This document shows positions 51,087-61,428 of a stretch of DNA of 64,000 nucleotides, one piece after another. The notes beneath the pieces are model-generated. The model saw only the letters and a list, made by a program, of their open reading frames with translations, searched no databases and had not been told where the DNA came from. The translations under genes and the position numbers were made by a program. Within the stretch, counting starts at the first letter, position 1, and the number at the start of each line of letters is the position of its first letter. Origin of the DNA: Modestobacter sp. L9-4 (lineage in GTDB: Bacteria; Actinomycetota; Actinomycetes; Mycobacteriales; Geodermatophilaceae); contig NZ_CP077800.1 in the NCBI RefSeq assembly GCF_019112525.1, positions 186,001-250,000 of the forward strand, in the 5' to 3' direction.

Positions 51087-52102
51087 GACTGCCCCTCCGG
51101 GGTGAGCGCGCGCAGGGTGGCGACCACCGTGCGGTGGACGAGCGGGACCTTGAAGCCGTTGCCGCCGCCCTCACCGGGCTGCGGCTGGGCGGCGGCCAGC
51201 TCGACGTCCATGGCGGCACGGACGGCGTCGTCGGTGAGCTCGGCCCCGCGCAGCAGCTCCTCGGCGCGGGTGGCCCGCCACGGCGTGTGGGCGACGCCGC
51301 CCAGGGCGATCCGCACGTCCCCGCCCGGGACGACGACCGCGGCCACCGACACCAGGGCGAAGGCGTAGGAGGCCCGGTCGCGCACCTTGCGGTAGGTACT
51401 GCGGGTGCCCGCCGGCAGCGGCGGGAGGTCGATCGCGGTGATCAGCTCACCGTGCGCCAGCGTGGTGTCCCTCGACGGGTCGTCACCGGGGAGCCGGTGC
51501 AGCTCGGTGAACGGGAGGGTGCGCTCCCCCGTCGGGCCGAGCACCTGCACCTGCGCGTCGAGGGCGGCCAGCGCCACCGCCATGTCCGAGGGGTGCGTGG
51601 CGATGCAGGTCTCCGCCGCCGTGGGGTCCGGCAGCGCGGCCGTCGTCCCCAGGATCGCGTGATAGCGGGTGTAGCCGCCGACGGCGGCGCAGCCACTGCC
51701 CGGCTCCCGCTTGTTGCACGGGGTCGTCACGTCCTGGAAGTACACGCACCGGGTGCGCTGCAGCGGGTTGCCGCCGGTGGTGGCGGTGTTGCGCAGCTGC
51801 CCGGTCGCGCCGGCCAGCAGCGCCTGGGCGAGCACCGGGTACCGCTCGCGCACCCGCCGGTCGGCGGCGACCTCGCTGTTGGTCGAGGCCGCACCCAGCC
51901 GCAGGCCGCCGTCGGGGAGGTCGGTGACCTCGCGGGAGGTGAGCGTGCGGACGTCGACGACCAGGTCGGGCCGGGCGACACCGAGCTTGAGGTGGTCGAC
52001 GAGGTTGGTGCCGCCGGCCAGGAAGACGGCGTTGGGCTCGGCGGCGACGTCCCGCACGGCCTCGGCGACGTCGCTCGGGCGGACGTAGGCGAACGGCTTC
52101 AC
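51083..52102 (-). CDS. FAD-binding subunit of molybdenum hydroxylase (PaoB/YagS-like)
   Basis: A 339-aa subunit from GTG 52102, overlapping the 2Fe-2S subunit stop. FAD motif [25 protein letters not shown] is near 27-51 and [20 protein letters not shown] near 100-119. Cys119, Cys129, Cys138 and Cys166 (RTRC, TPCNK, GSGC, ETCIA) match the extra 4Fe-4S cluster of E. coli PaoB, absent from ordinary xanthine dehydrogenases. It passes electrons between the iron-sulfur and molybdenum subunits and an external acceptor. Confidence 0.9.
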   Translation of the reverse strand: MKPFAYVRPSDVAEAVRDVAAEPNAVFLAGGTNLVDHLKLGVARPDLVVDVRTLTSREVTDLPDGGLRLGAASTNSEVAADRRVRERYPVLAQALLAGATGQLRNTATTGGNPLQRTRCVYFQDVTTPCNKREPGSGCAAVGGYTRYHAILGTTAALPDPTAAETCIATHPSDMAVALAALDAQVQVLGPTGERTLPFTELHRLPGDDPSRDTTLAHGELITAIDLPPLPAGTRSTYRKVRDRASYAFALVSVAAVVVPGGDVRIALGGVAHTPWRATRAEELLRGAELTDDAVRAAMDVELAAAQPQPGEGGGNGFKVPLVHRTVVATLRALTPEGQS

Positions 52103-52608
52103 CGCGCGCCGCCGGCCTGCTGCACGGCCGGGACGATGTTGGCGTAGGCGGCGCAGCGGCACAGGTTGCCGCTCATCCGCTCGGCGACCTCGTCGTGGCT
52201 CAGCTCCACCTCGCCGGTGAGGTCGGCGGTCGCGTGGCTGGGCCACCCGCGGGACACCTCGTCGAGCACCCCGACCGCGGAGCAGACCTGCCCCGGCGTG
52301 CAGTAGCCGCACTGGAAGGCGTCGTTGTCCAGGAACGCCTGCTGCACCGGGTGCAGCTCCCCGGCCGGGGCCAGCCCGTCGGCAGTGGTGATCTCCGCGC
52401 CGTCGTGGGCCACGGCCAGGGCCAGGCAGCTGAGCTGCCGCTGCCCGTCGAGCAGCACCGTGCAGGCGCCGCACTGGCCGTGGTCGCAGCCCTTCTTCGG
52501 GCTGGTGTTGCCCAGCCGTTCGCGCATCAGGTCCAGCAGCGTCGTGCGGGTGTCGACGGGCAGCTGATGCCGCGTCCCGTCGACGGTCAGGGTCACCTCG
52601 GCGTCCAT
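52099..52608 (-). CDS. 2Fe-2S subunit of molybdenum hydroxylase (PaoA/YagT-like)
   Basis: A 169-aa ferredoxin-type subunit. The first cluster uses Cys41, Cys46, Cys49 and Cys61 ([16 protein letters not shown]); the second uses Cys100, Cys103, Cys150 and Cys152 ([16 protein letters not shown]). It is the first gene of the operon. Unlike E. coli PaoA there is no twin-arginine signal peptide, so the complex is predicted to be cytoplasmic. No PaoD/XdhC-type chaperone gene lies nearby. Confidence 0.92.
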   Translation of the reverse strand: MDAEVTLTVDGTRHQLPVDTRTTLLDLMRERLGNTSPKKGCDHGQCGACTVLLDGQRQLSCLALAVAHDGAEITTADGLAPAGELHPVQQAFLDNDAFQCGYCTPGQVCSAVGVLDEVSRGWPSHATADLTGEVELSHDEVAERMSGNLCRCAAYANIVPAVQQAGGAR

Positions 52609-52672
52609 GGACGTCGCGGTGCCCGCCCGCAGGGGCGCGGCAAACCACCCACCGGATGTCGGACCCGCCCCC

Positions 52673-52678
52673 TACGGT
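52673..52678 (+). promoter_or_regulatory. -10 box, probable leaderless start of DinB gene
   Basis: TACGGT ends 6 bases before ATG 52685, with no ribosome site in the gap. Confidence 0.45.
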
Positions 52679-52684
52679 GCCGGC

Positions 52685-53260
52685 ATGACCGAGCTGCCGC
52701 CCTGGGAACCACCGTTCGCCGGCACCGACGCCGAGCACCTGCTCGGCGTGCTGGGCCGGCTGCGCACCACCTTCCGCTGGAAGACCGCCGACCTGGACGC
52801 CGCCGGGCTGCAGGCCCGGGTCGGTGCGTCCGCGCTCACCCTCGGCGGCCTGCTCAAGCACCTCGCCAGCGTGGAGGACGACGTGTCCACCCGGCGGCTG
52901 AGCGGCGCCCGGATCGGGGAGCCGTGGGAGTCGGTGTGGGCCGGCGGCGACGACTGGGCGTTCACCTCCGCCGCCGACGACACCCCCGAGCAGCTCTACG
53001 CGTACTGGGACGACGCGGTCGCCCGGTCCCGCGCGCGGCTGGACGCCGCACTCGCCGCGGGTGGGCTCGACCAGCCCGTCGACCTGACCGGCCCCGACGG
53101 CACGCACGCCAGCCTGCGGCGGCTGGTGTGCGACCTGGTCGAGGAGTACGGCCGGCACACCGGGCACGCCGACCTGCTGCGGGAGGCGGTCGACGGCCTG
53201 GTCGGCGAGGACCCGCCGTTCGGCTGGCGGCCCCGCGTCGGCCGGCTGCCCGTCGGCTGA
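52685..53260 (+). CDS. DinB/DUF664 family protein
   Basis: A 191-aa four-helix protein of the DinB/DUF664 group common in actinobacteria: [50 protein letters not shown], then [29 protein letters not shown]. His in LLKHLA and in YGRHTGHAD fit the metal-binding His triad. Relatives are mycothiol-dependent or other thiol S-transferases; the substrate is unknown. Divergent from the molybdenum hydroxylase operon, with 76 bases between starts. Confidence 0.8.
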   Translation: MTELPPWEPPFAGTDAEHLLGVLGRLRTTFRWKTADLDAAGLQARVGASALTLGGLLKHLASVEDDVSTRRLSGARIGEPWESVWAGGDDWAFTSAADDTPEQLYAYWDDAVARSRARLDAALAAGGLDQPVDLTGPDGTHASLRRLVCDLVEEYGRHTGHADLLREAVDGLVGEDPPFGWRPRVGRLPVG

Positions 53261-53285
53261 GCGGCGGGCAGCCGGCGCGGGACGG

Positions 53286-53438
53286 TCAGGCGTTCAGGCC
53301 GACCAGCAGCATGTAGGCGAAGATAACCACGACGATCAGCACGAAGGTGCCGATGATGAGGGCGCGGGCGCGGTTCTTCGGGATCCGCCCCGTGCTGCCG
53401 TCGGGGGTGCGGTCGGGCTCCGTGGGGTTCACGGCCAT
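53286..53438 (-). CDS. 50-aa single-helix membrane protein
   Basis: ATG 53438 is preceded by GGAGA at 6 bases. The product is 50 aa: a charged Pro-rich start ([20 protein letters not shown]) and one C-terminal helix ([23 protein letters not shown]). It is last in a minus-strand run of four genes. Function unknown; it may be an accessory to the upstream membrane proteins. Confidence 0.65.
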   Translation of the reverse strand: MAVNPTEPDRTPDGSTGRIPKNRARALIIGTFVLIVVVIFAYMLLVGLNA

Positions 53439-53514
53439 GGGTCTCTCCTGGGTGCGTGCGTGCGTGCGTCGGTGCGTGCGTCGGTGGAGGCGGTCGGTGA
53501 GGCGGGTGTGCCGG

Positions 53515-53892
53515 TCAGCGGCGGTGCCAGCGGACGGCGCCGGCCGCCGAGGTCGCCAGCACGGTCAGCGAGAGCCCGGCGCTGCGGGGTGCCACGTTGC
53601 GGCGGTGGCGGGAGACGAGCACCGCAGCCGCGTCCAGCGTGGTCAGCAGCAGCGTCACCTCGGTGGTGCGCTTGGCCTGGGGCGCGGGCGTGACCAGCAG
53701 CGCCGCGCCCATCGCGATGTTGCGGGCGGCGATCAGCCGCACCAGCAGCGGCAGCGCGACGTCGGTGCGGGTCGCCTCCGGGTCCAGACCGAGCAGCCTG
53801 GGGAGCGCACGCGGCACGAACAGCGCGGCCGTCCCCAGCCAGATCGACACGGTCCCGACTGTCTTGCGGGTGATGTCCCATTCCTCGGCCAT
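53515..53892 (-). CDS. small membrane protein, DUF4267-like
   Basis: A 125-aa protein with about three to four hydrophobic segments (VSIWLGTAALFVPRALPRLLGL, VALPLLVRLIAARNIAMGAALLV, TTEVTLLLTTLDAAAVLV, AGLSLTVLATSAAGAV). It starts 6 bases after the neighbouring membrane gene's stop, so both share a transcript. It resembles the protein at 43716 in size and in its RLIAARNIAMG segment. Function unknown. Confidence 0.7.
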   Translation of the reverse strand: MAEEWDITRKTVGTVSIWLGTAALFVPRALPRLLGLDPEATRTDVALPLLVRLIAARNIAMGAALLVTPAPQAKRTTEVTLLLTTLDAAAVLVSRHRRNVAPRSAGLSLTVLATSAAGAVRWHRR

Positions 53893-53898
53893 GGGTGA

Positions 53899-54459
53899 TC
53901 ACTGCCCGGCGGCGGGAGCGGCCAACCGGCGGCCTCCAGCGACGAGGACCACCACCAGCGCGAGGAACGGCAGCGTGACGGCGCTGGCCACCACGTCGCT
54001 GACCGCGGCGACGGTGAAGGCGCCCACACCCGGGGCGTCGAGCGGGCCGAGCACCCGGGCGGACCCGAGCGCGGCGACCGAGGCCGGGACGGTCAGCAGC
54101 GCCGACACCGCACCGCCGAGGACGACGCCGGCGAGCACCGTGAGCGGCGCCAGCCGGACGGCCCGCACCGCCAGCCGCGTGCCGCGCCCCAGGGCGCCGG
54201 ACAGCACCGGCCGCTCCCCCGCGGGCAGGGCGGCGAGCGCGCCGGTCACCCACAGCTGGGCCAGCAGGCCGGTGCCGAAGCCGACGACGTCGACGGCCAG
54301 CGCGGCGGCCCGGCTGGGGTCGTCCCAGACGAGCACCTGCCGCAGCACGTCGGGGACGGTGTTGACCAGCGTGGCCGCCAGCGCGACGAGGTAGGCCGCC
54401 CGCGCGTGCCGGCGGAGCAGGTGCAGTGCCTGCCGGACCGTGTCCAGCGGCGCGCTCAC
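53899..54459 (-). CDS. integral membrane protein, unknown function
   Basis: A 186-aa Ala/Leu/Val-rich protein from GTG 54459, overlapping the methyltransferase stop (GTGA). About four to five helices are predicted (AYLVALAATLVNTVPDVLRQVLV, ALAVDVVGFGTGLLAQLWVTGALAAL, LTVLAGVVLGGAVSALL, SDVVASAVTLPFLALVVVLVAGG). It resembles the DUF7544/YciC-like class of bundles only loosely; I do not assign a family. Translational coupling ties it to the methyltransferase. Confidence 0.7.
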   Translation of the reverse strand: MSAPLDTVRQALHLLRRHARAAYLVALAATLVNTVPDVLRQVLVWDDPSRAAALAVDVVGFGTGLLAQLWVTGALAALPAGERPVLSGALGRGTRLAVRAVRLAPLTVLAGVVLGGAVSALLTVPASVAALGSARVLGPLDAPGVGAFTVAAVSDVVASAVTLPFLALVVVLVAGGRRLAAPAAGQ

Positions 54460-55088
54460 TGCTTGGCGGCCACGAGGCCGGTCCAGCAGCCGAGCAGCCT
54501 GTTCTCCTGGCCGACGACGGTCAGCCCGACCGAGCGGGCGGCGGACGCGACCGTGGCCGGGGTGGGCCGGTCGCCGTCCGCGGGGTGGAAGGCCACGGCC
54601 CGCAGCGGGCGGCTGTCGACGAACCGGGCGGTCATCTCGCAGGAGTAGAACCGGCCGCCGGGACGCAGGACCCGGGCGGCCTCGGCGACGACACGGCGCC
54701 AGTCGACCGCGTGGTGCAGCACGTGGTGGGCGAAGACCGCGTCGTAGCTGCCGTCGGCGGCGGCCAGCGCAGTGGCGTCGCCGGCCTGCACGTCGACCCG
54801 GTCGCCCAGGTCGCGCAGCGCCTCGCGGGAGGCCCGCACGCTGGGCCCGTAGAGCTCGACGCCGTCGGCGTGCGCGGCCCCGAAGGTGTCCAGCGCCAGC
54901 CGCAGCCCGGTGCCGCGGCGGCCGCTGCCCAGCTCGAGCACCCGGCCCCCGGGCACGGGGCCGCCGAGGCGGAGCAGGATCGGCGCCTCGGCGGTGCGCT
55001 GGACCCGGGCACGCAGCCGCGAGTCCACCCACAGCCGGGTGCCGTCGACGTAGGTGGGCGGGACGCCGGGCGCGGTCACGTGGGGCAC
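54456..55088 (-). CDS. class I SAM-dependent methyltransferase
   Basis: A 210-aa methyltransferase from GTG 55088, with GGAAGG 8 bases upstream. SAM-binding motif VLELGSGRRGTGLRLAL, then ADGVELYGPSVRASRE, VDVQAGDATALAAADGSYDAVFAHHVLHHAVDWRRVVAEAARVLRPGG fits the UbiE/Methyltransf_11 type. The substrate is unknown. First gene of a four-gene membrane-protein operon, and divergent from pabBC with 54 bases between starts. Confidence 0.82.
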   Translation of the reverse strand: MPHVTAPGVPPTYVDGTRLWVDSRLRARVQRTAEAPILLRLGGPVPGGRVLELGSGRRGTGLRLALDTFGAAHADGVELYGPSVRASREALRDLGDRVDVQAGDATALAAADGSYDAVFAHHVLHHAVDWRRVVAEAARVLRPGGRFYSCEMTARFVDSRPLRAVAFHPADGDRPTPATVASAARSVGLTVVGQENRLLGCWTGLVAAKQ

Positions 55089-55142
55089 GGGACGTGCCTT
55101 CCCCGCGCGGGCGGTGCGGAACCGTCGGGCAGGCTGGTGCCG

Positions 55143-56975
55143 ATGACCGTCCCCGCTGCAGGTGCGTCCGCGCCGTGGGCCCGCTTCGACGACCTCACGA
55201 CCGGCACGGCGCTGCGCTGCCCGCCGCCGCGCCGGGTGCTGGTCGCGCGCCGGCCCGAGGACGTCGTCCCGGTGCTGGCCGAGGTCGAGGCGGCGACGGC
55301 GGCAGGCGAGTGGGCGTTCGGCTTCCTCGCCTACGAGGCCGCTCCCGGTCTGGACCCGTCCCTGGTGACCGCCGGGCCCGACGGCAGCCCGCTGGCGTGG
55401 TTCGGGATCGGCGGACCACCCGAGCCGACCGCGCCCCTGGCGCCCTCGGGGCGGGCGCAGGGACCGGAGTGGACACCGGACTGGTCCGACGCCGAGCACG
55501 CGGCCGCGGTGGACGTCGTCCGGGCGCACATCGCCGCCGGTGAGACCTACCAGTGCAACCTCACCGACCGGCTGCGGACCACCGGGGTGGACGACCCCGA
55601 GGCGCTCTACGCCGACCTCGCACTCGCCCAGCGCGGTGCGCACAACGCCTTCCTCGACACCGGCGACACCGTGGTCGCCAGCGCCAGCCCCGAGCTCTTC
55701 CTCGAGTGGTCCGGCGACCTCGTGCGCACCCGGCCGATGAAGGGCACCGCCCCGCGCGGGGTGACCACCGCCGACGACGCCGACCGGGCGGCGGTGCTGC
55801 GCGCCTCGGCGAAGGAGCAGGCGGAGAACCTGATGATCGTCGACCTGCTGCGCAACGACCTGGGCCGCGTCGCCCGCCCCGGCACCGTGCACGTGCCCGA
55901 GCTGTTCAGCCTCGAGCGCTACCCCACGGTCTGGCAGCTGACCAGCGAGGTCACCGCGCGGCTGCGGGCGGACGTCGGCCTGGTCGACCTGCTGCGCGCG
56001 CTGTTCCCGTGCGGCTCGGTGACCGGTGCGCCGAAGGCCCGCACGATGCGGCTGGTCCGCGACCTGGAGCCGACGCCGCGCGGGGTCTACTGCGGGGCGA
56101 TCGGGCTGGTCGCCCCGCCGGGCTCGCCGTTCCGGGCGCGGTTCAGCGTCGCGATCCGCACCGCGGTGGTCGACCGGGCGACCGGGCAGGCCGTCTACGG
56201 CGCCGGCGGCGGCATCACCTGGGACTCGCAGCCGGCCGCCGAGCGCGCCGAGCTGCACGCCAAGGCCGCGGTCCTGCGCGCCGGGGCAGGTGACCACGCG
56301 CTGGTCGAGACGCTGCACTGGTCACCGGCCGAGGGAGCACGCCACCTGGACCGGCACCTGGCCCGGCTCACGGACTCCGCGGCGTACTTCGGGTTCGCGC
56401 TGGACCCCGGCGCGGTGCGGGCGGCCGTGGCCCGGGCGGTGGCGGGGCGGTCGGCGCCGAGCCGCGTACGGCTCACCGTCGTCCGGGCCGGCACCGTGAC
56501 GGCCGGCGTCCGGGACGCACCGGCCGCACCCGACCGCCCGGTGACCCTCGCCGTGGACGACGACCCGGTCGACCCCGGCGACGTGTGGCTGCACCACAAG
56601 ACGACCCGCCGGGAGGTCTACGACCGCCGCGCGGACCGGCACCCCGGCGCGGACGACGTGGTGCTGGTCAACGACCGCGGCGAGGTCACCGAGACGACGA
56701 TCGCCAGCCTCGCCGTCCGGATGGGCGGGCGCTGGTGGACCCCGCCGACGGCGTCGGGCTGCCTGCCCGGCGTCGAGCGCGCCCGGCTGCTGGACGACGG
56801 CGTGCTGACCGAGCGCGTGCTCACCGTCGCCGACCTGCACGCCGCGGAGGAACTCGCCCTCGTCAGCTCCCTCCGCGGCTGGCGCGCAGCGGAGCTGATG
56901 GCCCCCTCGCCGGGCCCCGGGGCGCGCGGAGCGGGTCCCGGGGAGCGAGGGGGTCCTCCCGTTCAGTCCAGGTAG
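55143..56975 (+). CDS. pabB: aminodeoxychorismate synthase PabB fused to lyase PabC
   Basis: A 610-aa bifunctional protein. Residues 1-390 are the chorismate-binding domain of PabB/TrpE: AGETYQCNLTDRL, ASASPELFLEW, RTRPMKGTAPRG, ENLMIVDLLRNDLGRVA, LFPCGSVTGAPKARTMRLV. Residues about 395-595 are a class IV PLP-dependent 4-amino-4-deoxychorismate lyase (ETLHWSPAEGARHLDRHLARL, HHKTTRREVYD with the PLP Lys candidate, NDRGEVTETTIASL). Together they convert chorismate to p-aminobenzoate for folate, given a PabA glutaminase encoded elsewhere. The stop codon lies inside a 16-bp tandem repeat shared with the convergent sigma gene. Confidence 0.88.
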   Translation: MTVPAAGASAPWARFDDLTTGTALRCPPPRRVLVARRPEDVVPVLAEVEAATAAGEWAFGFLAYEAAPGLDPSLVTAGPDGSPLAWFGIGGPPEPTAPLAPSGRAQGPEWTPDWSDAEHAAAVDVVRAHIAAGETYQCNLTDRLRTTGVDDPEALYADLALAQRGAHNAFLDTGDTVVASASPELFLEWSGDLVRTRPMKGTAPRGVTTADDADRAAVLRASAKEQAENLMIVDLLRNDLGRVARPGTVHVPELFSLERYPTVWQLTSEVTARLRADVGLVDLLRALFPCGSVTGAPKARTMRLVRDLEPTPRGVYCGAIGLVAPPGSPFRARFSVAIRTAVVDRATGQAVYGAGGGITWDSQPAAERAELHAKAAVLRAGAGDHALVETLHWSPAEGARHLDRHLARLTDSAAYFGFALDPGAVRAAVARAVAGRSAPSRVRLTVVRAGTVTAGVRDAPAAPDRPVTLAVDDDPVDPGDVWLHHKTTRREVYDRRADRHPGADDVVLVNDRGEVTETTIASLAVRMGGRWWTPPTASGCLPGVERARLLDDGVLTERVLTVADLHAAEELALVSSLRGWRAAELMAPSPGPGARGAGPGERGGPPVQSR

Positions 56976-56978
56976 TCG

Positions 56979-58103
<1,125 letters not shown>

Positions 58104-58236
58104 GCGGGTCTCTCCTCCGATGCCGGGCGGCGTCGCCGCACCCGTGGGTGCTGGCGGAGAGGCCGGGTGGACGTGCGCGGCGGTCACCGGCACGGGGAAA
58201 CGGCAGCGGGGCTGCAGCTGCCGCGGTCGACCTGCA

Positions 58237-58264
58237 ACCTTAGGCCGCCCCTGCGCAAGATCAA
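58237..58264 (-). promoter_or_regulatory. promoter of the principal sigma factor gene
   Basis: On the minus strand TTGATC (58264-58259), a 16-base spacer and TAAGGT (58242-58237) give a good housekeeping -35/-10 pair, about 134 bases upstream of the sigma ATG. It lies just after the end of the phosphatase gene. Confidence 0.6.
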
Positions 58265-58313
58265 GCCGCCGGGTGGTTGACCTTCCCTCGAAGGTGTGTT
58301 CGCGGCACCCGGG

Positions 58314-60440
58314 TCACTCGCCCGGTTCGTCGGGCACCGAGCCCGGCAGGCGCCGCGGGCCCGCCTCGGCCGGGCGTGGACCGTCCTGCCGGTGCAGCCG
58401 CACCGCGACCAGCGCGACGTCGTCGTCCGGGCGTCCCTCGACGAGCCGCTCGAGGAGCAGGTCGCACACCTCCTGCAGCGGCCGCGAGCCGAGCTCCGCC
58501 AGCACCGCCAGCAGCCGGGCCGTGCCGGCGTCCAGGTCGGAGTCCCGTCGCTCGACCAGTCCGTCGGTGAACAGCAGCACCGTGTCGCCCCGGTCGAGGG
58601 TGACCACGCTGTCCGTCCGCCGGGTGCCCGGGTCGACCCCCAGCAGCAGCTCGGCCGGCCCGGCCGGCTCCAGTGCGGTGACCGTGCCGTCGCGGTGGAC
58701 GACCACCGGGGGCAGGTGGCCGGCGCTGGACCAGCGCATCCGGGTGGTCCCGCGCTCGCGCTGCCCGGCGTCCTGCTCGAAGCGGGCCACCGCGGCGGTG
58801 GCCAGGGTGTCCAGCTGCAGCAGCTCCATCGAGGTGTCCAGTCGGCGCAGCACGTCGGCGGGCCCGGCCTCGTCGTGGGAGGTGGCGATGCCGCGCAGCA
58901 GGCTGCGCAGCTGCCCCATGGTGGCCGCGGCCGCGATGTCGTGGCCGACGACGTCGCCGATGACCAGCACCGTGGCGCCGTCGGGCTGGAGGAAGGCGTC
59001 GTACCAGTCACCGCCGACCGCCGCCGCCTCGGTCGCGGGCAGGTAGCGGGCGACGATCTCGGCGTGGTCGGGCTCCGGCGGGGCGGTGAGGAAGCTGCGC
59101 TGCAGCTGCTCGGCCAGGGCCACCTGCTGCCCGTAGCGCCGGGCGTTGTCCAGCGCGAGCCCCGCGCGGGAGGCCACCTCACCGGCGGTGGCCAGGTCCG
59201 CGGCGGGGATGCCCCCGCGCTCGGACCCGTTGAACAGGGTGAGCAGCCCCACCGTGCGCCCGCGGCCGCGCAGCGGCAGCACCACGATCGACTCCGGCGC
59301 CAGCCGGCCGATGAGGTCGTGCGCCTCACCCGGCAGCAGCACCCGCTGCACGGCTGCGGCCGCGTCGCGCTCGATCGGCACCGGACGGCCGCCGGACAGC
59401 GCCCGCTGCACGAAGGAGCTGTCCCGCAGGGCCGGGATGCGCAGCCGGGCATAGTCGGCGACCAGCGGCCGCAGCGACTCCTCCCGGTGCCACCAGCCGA
59501 CGTCCCGGATCCCGCGCCGGCCGTCCTCGTCGACGAGGGTGACGATGCACCAGTCGCCGAGGGTGGGCACCACGAGCTGGGCGAGCAGCGCGACCGCCCG
59601 CTCGGCCTCCATCGTGCCGGTCAGCTGCTCGGTGACCGCGCCGAGCAGCGCCAGCCGCGCGGCGGCCTGCTCGGCCCGCTCCTGCTCGCGGCGCCGGGCG
59701 GTGATGTCGAGGAAGTAGACCGACAGCCCGTCGGGGCTCGGCCAGGCGCGCATCTCGTAGAACCCGTCCAGCGGCGGCGGGTAGTGGGCCTCGAAGATGA
59801 CCGGTGCGCCGGTGGCCACCGCCCGCCGGTAGCCGTCCTCGAACGGCGAGCCGACGCTGGCCGGGAACTCCTCCCAGATGACCCGCCCGAGCAGCTCGTC
59901 GCGCCCGCGCTGCAGCACGTGCTCGCCGGCGGCGTTGACGTGCGTGAAGCGCCACTCCCGGTCCAGCGAGTAGAAGCCGGCGGGCATGGCCTCCAGCACC
60001 CGGGTCACGGCCTGCTCGGCGTCCCGCTGGTCGGTGACGTCGTAGGCCGCACCCAGCAGCCGCACGGCCCGGCCGTCGGGGCCGGTGAGCGTGCGGCCGC
60101 GCGCGGACACCCACCGGGTGGCCCCGCCGGGGAGCACGACCCGGTACAGCAGGGAGAGCTCGCCGCCGGTCTCGATGACGGCCTGGACCGCGGCGGTGAC
60201 CCGGTCGAGGTCGTCGGGGTGCAACCGGTCGTTGAAGCCGGTGATGCGGCGGTCGAAGGTGTCCAGGGAGTACCCGAACAGCTCGACCAGCCGGTCGTCC
60301 CAGTCCAGCCGGCCGGTGACCAGGTCCCAGTCGAACGTGCCGATGCCGGCGGCGGCGATCGCCAGCTCACCGCGCAGCCGCTCGGCCTCGCGCTCGTCGC
60401 CGGGGGGTGTCACGGGCTGGTCCACGTCCGCCTTCCGCAC
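58314..60440 (-). CDS. PAS-PAS-GAF-SpoIIE (PP2C) serine phosphatase
   Basis: A 708-aa soluble signalling protein. PAS 1 spans about 25-140 (GTFDWDLVTGRLDWDDRLVELFGY, ending DVTDQRDAEQAV). PAS 2 spans about 145-250 (LEAMPAGFYSLDREWRFTHVNAAGEHVL, ending DITARRREQERAE). A GAF domain covers about 262-425, and a SpoIIE/PP2C phosphatase about 435-690 (AVGGDWYDAFLQPDGATVLVIGDVVGHDIAAAATM, RMRWSSAGHLPPVV, LLFTDGLVERRD, DDVALVAVRL), with the metal-binding Asp residues present. RsbU-like proteins dephosphorylate anti-anti-sigma factors. No STAS or RsbW-type gene is nearby, so its partner lies elsewhere. Confidence 0.9.
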   Translation of the reverse strand: MRKADVDQPVTPPGDEREAERLRGELAIAAAGIGTFDWDLVTGRLDWDDRLVELFGYSLDTFDRRITGFNDRLHPDDLDRVTAAVQAVIETGGELSLLYRVVLPGGATRWVSARGRTLTGPDGRAVRLLGAAYDVTDQRDAEQAVTRVLEAMPAGFYSLDREWRFTHVNAAGEHVLQRGRDELLGRVIWEEFPASVGSPFEDGYRRAVATGAPVIFEAHYPPPLDGFYEMRAWPSPDGLSVYFLDITARRREQERAEQAAARLALLGAVTEQLTGTMEAERAVALLAQLVVPTLGDWCIVTLVDEDGRRGIRDVGWWHREESLRPLVADYARLRIPALRDSSFVQRALSGGRPVPIERDAAAAVQRVLLPGEAHDLIGRLAPESIVVLPLRGRGRTVGLLTLFNGSERGGIPAADLATAGEVASRAGLALDNARRYGQQVALAEQLQRSFLTAPPEPDHAEIVARYLPATEAAAVGGDWYDAFLQPDGATVLVIGDVVGHDIAAAATMGQLRSLLRGIATSHDEAGPADVLRRLDTSMELLQLDTLATAAVARFEQDAGQRERGTTRMRWSSAGHLPPVVVHRDGTVTALEPAGPAELLLGVDPGTRRTDSVVTLDRGDTVLLFTDGLVERRDSDLDAGTARLLAVLAELGSRPLQEVCDLLLERLVEGRPDDDVALVAVRLHRQDGPRPAEAGPRRLPGSVPDEPGE

Positions 60441-60549
60441 CGGTGCGGCCGGCAGGTCCGACCGCCGGGCGCCGTTGCCCGGCCGGCAGCCGGGTCATCC
60501 TCCCCGGTTCGACCGGTTGGGCACAACGAGGGTCCTCGGGGACCCCCGC

Positions 60550-61428
60550 CTACAGCTGGTGGGCTGCCGCCACGACCGGCAGCGCCGCCGGCGGCAGACC
60601 GCGGCCGTCCGGGCGGGGCCAGTGCACGCTGACCTCGGCGACGCCGGCCTCGGCCAGCCGGCCGAGGGTGTCGGCGTAGCGGTCGGCGCTCTCGAACGGC
60701 CAGTACATCTCCAGCCCCAGCTGCACGGTGCGCCGGACGTCGCCGGGCGCACGCCCCTCCTCCGCCAGGGCCTCGGTGAGCCGACGCGACTGGTCGGACA
60801 CCGCGGTGAACCACTCCTCGGGCTCGACGGCGGCGCCGAACGGGCCGTAGGTCACCCACGCCTGGCCGTGCCGGGCGGCCAGCCGCAGCGCCTTCGGCCC
60901 GGTCGCGGCGACGGTGAACGGCAGCCGGGGCTGCTGCACGCAGCCGGGCAGCTGGTGGGCGTCGACGGCGTCGTAGAACTCGCCGTGCGCCGTCACCACC
61001 GGCTCGCGCAGCAGCCGGTCGAGCAGGCCCAGCCACTCGCCGAACCGGTCGGCCCGCTCCCGCCGGCTGCGGGGCGCCTCCCCCAGCACCAGCGCGTCGG
61101 GGCCCTCGGTGCCCACGCCGACGCCGAGCTCGAGCCGGCCGCCGCTGAGCTGGTCGAGGGTCATCAGCTCCTTGGCGAAGGGCACCGGGTGCCGGAAGTT
61201 CGGCGAGGCGACCTGGGTGCCCAGCCGGACCCGGTCGGTGACCGCCGCAGCGGCGGCCAGCAGCGGGACGGCGCCGTACCAGGGGTTGTCGGCCAGCAGC
61301 GGCCAGGTGAGGTGGTCGTAGGTCCACACCGTGCGGACCCCGGCCCGCTCGGCCTCCTGCACGTCGGTGAGGAACTGCGACACCGGGTGGCGGTCGGGCA
61401 GCACGACCGCCGACAGCGCGAGGGTCAT
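60550..61428 (-). CDS. LLM class (probably F420-dependent) oxidoreductase
   Basis: A 292-aa luciferase-like TIM-barrel protein from ATG 61428. Segments include RTVWTYDHLTWPLL, RVRLGTQVASPNFRHPVPFAKELMTLDQLSGGRLELGVGVGTEGPDALVLG, and LPFTVAATGPKALRLAARHGQAWVTYG. The short N-terminus, Asp-His after beta 2 and the GGR-x-E-L-G-V-G block match actinobacterial F420-binding members. The substrate is unknown. Downstream on the same strand is the phosphatase gene, 109 bases away, probably independent. Confidence 0.83.
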   Translation of the reverse strand: MTLALSAVVLPDRHPVSQFLTDVQEAERAGVRTVWTYDHLTWPLLADNPWYGAVPLLAAAAAVTDRVRLGTQVASPNFRHPVPFAKELMTLDQLSGGRLELGVGVGTEGPDALVLGEAPRSRRERADRFGEWLGLLDRLLREPVVTAHGEFYDAVDAHQLPGCVQQPRLPFTVAATGPKALRLAARHGQAWVTYGPFGAAVEPEEWFTAVSDQSRRLTEALAEEGRAPGDVRRTVQLGLEMYWPFESADRYADTLGRLAEAGVAEVSVHWPRPDGRGLPPAALPVVAAAHQL

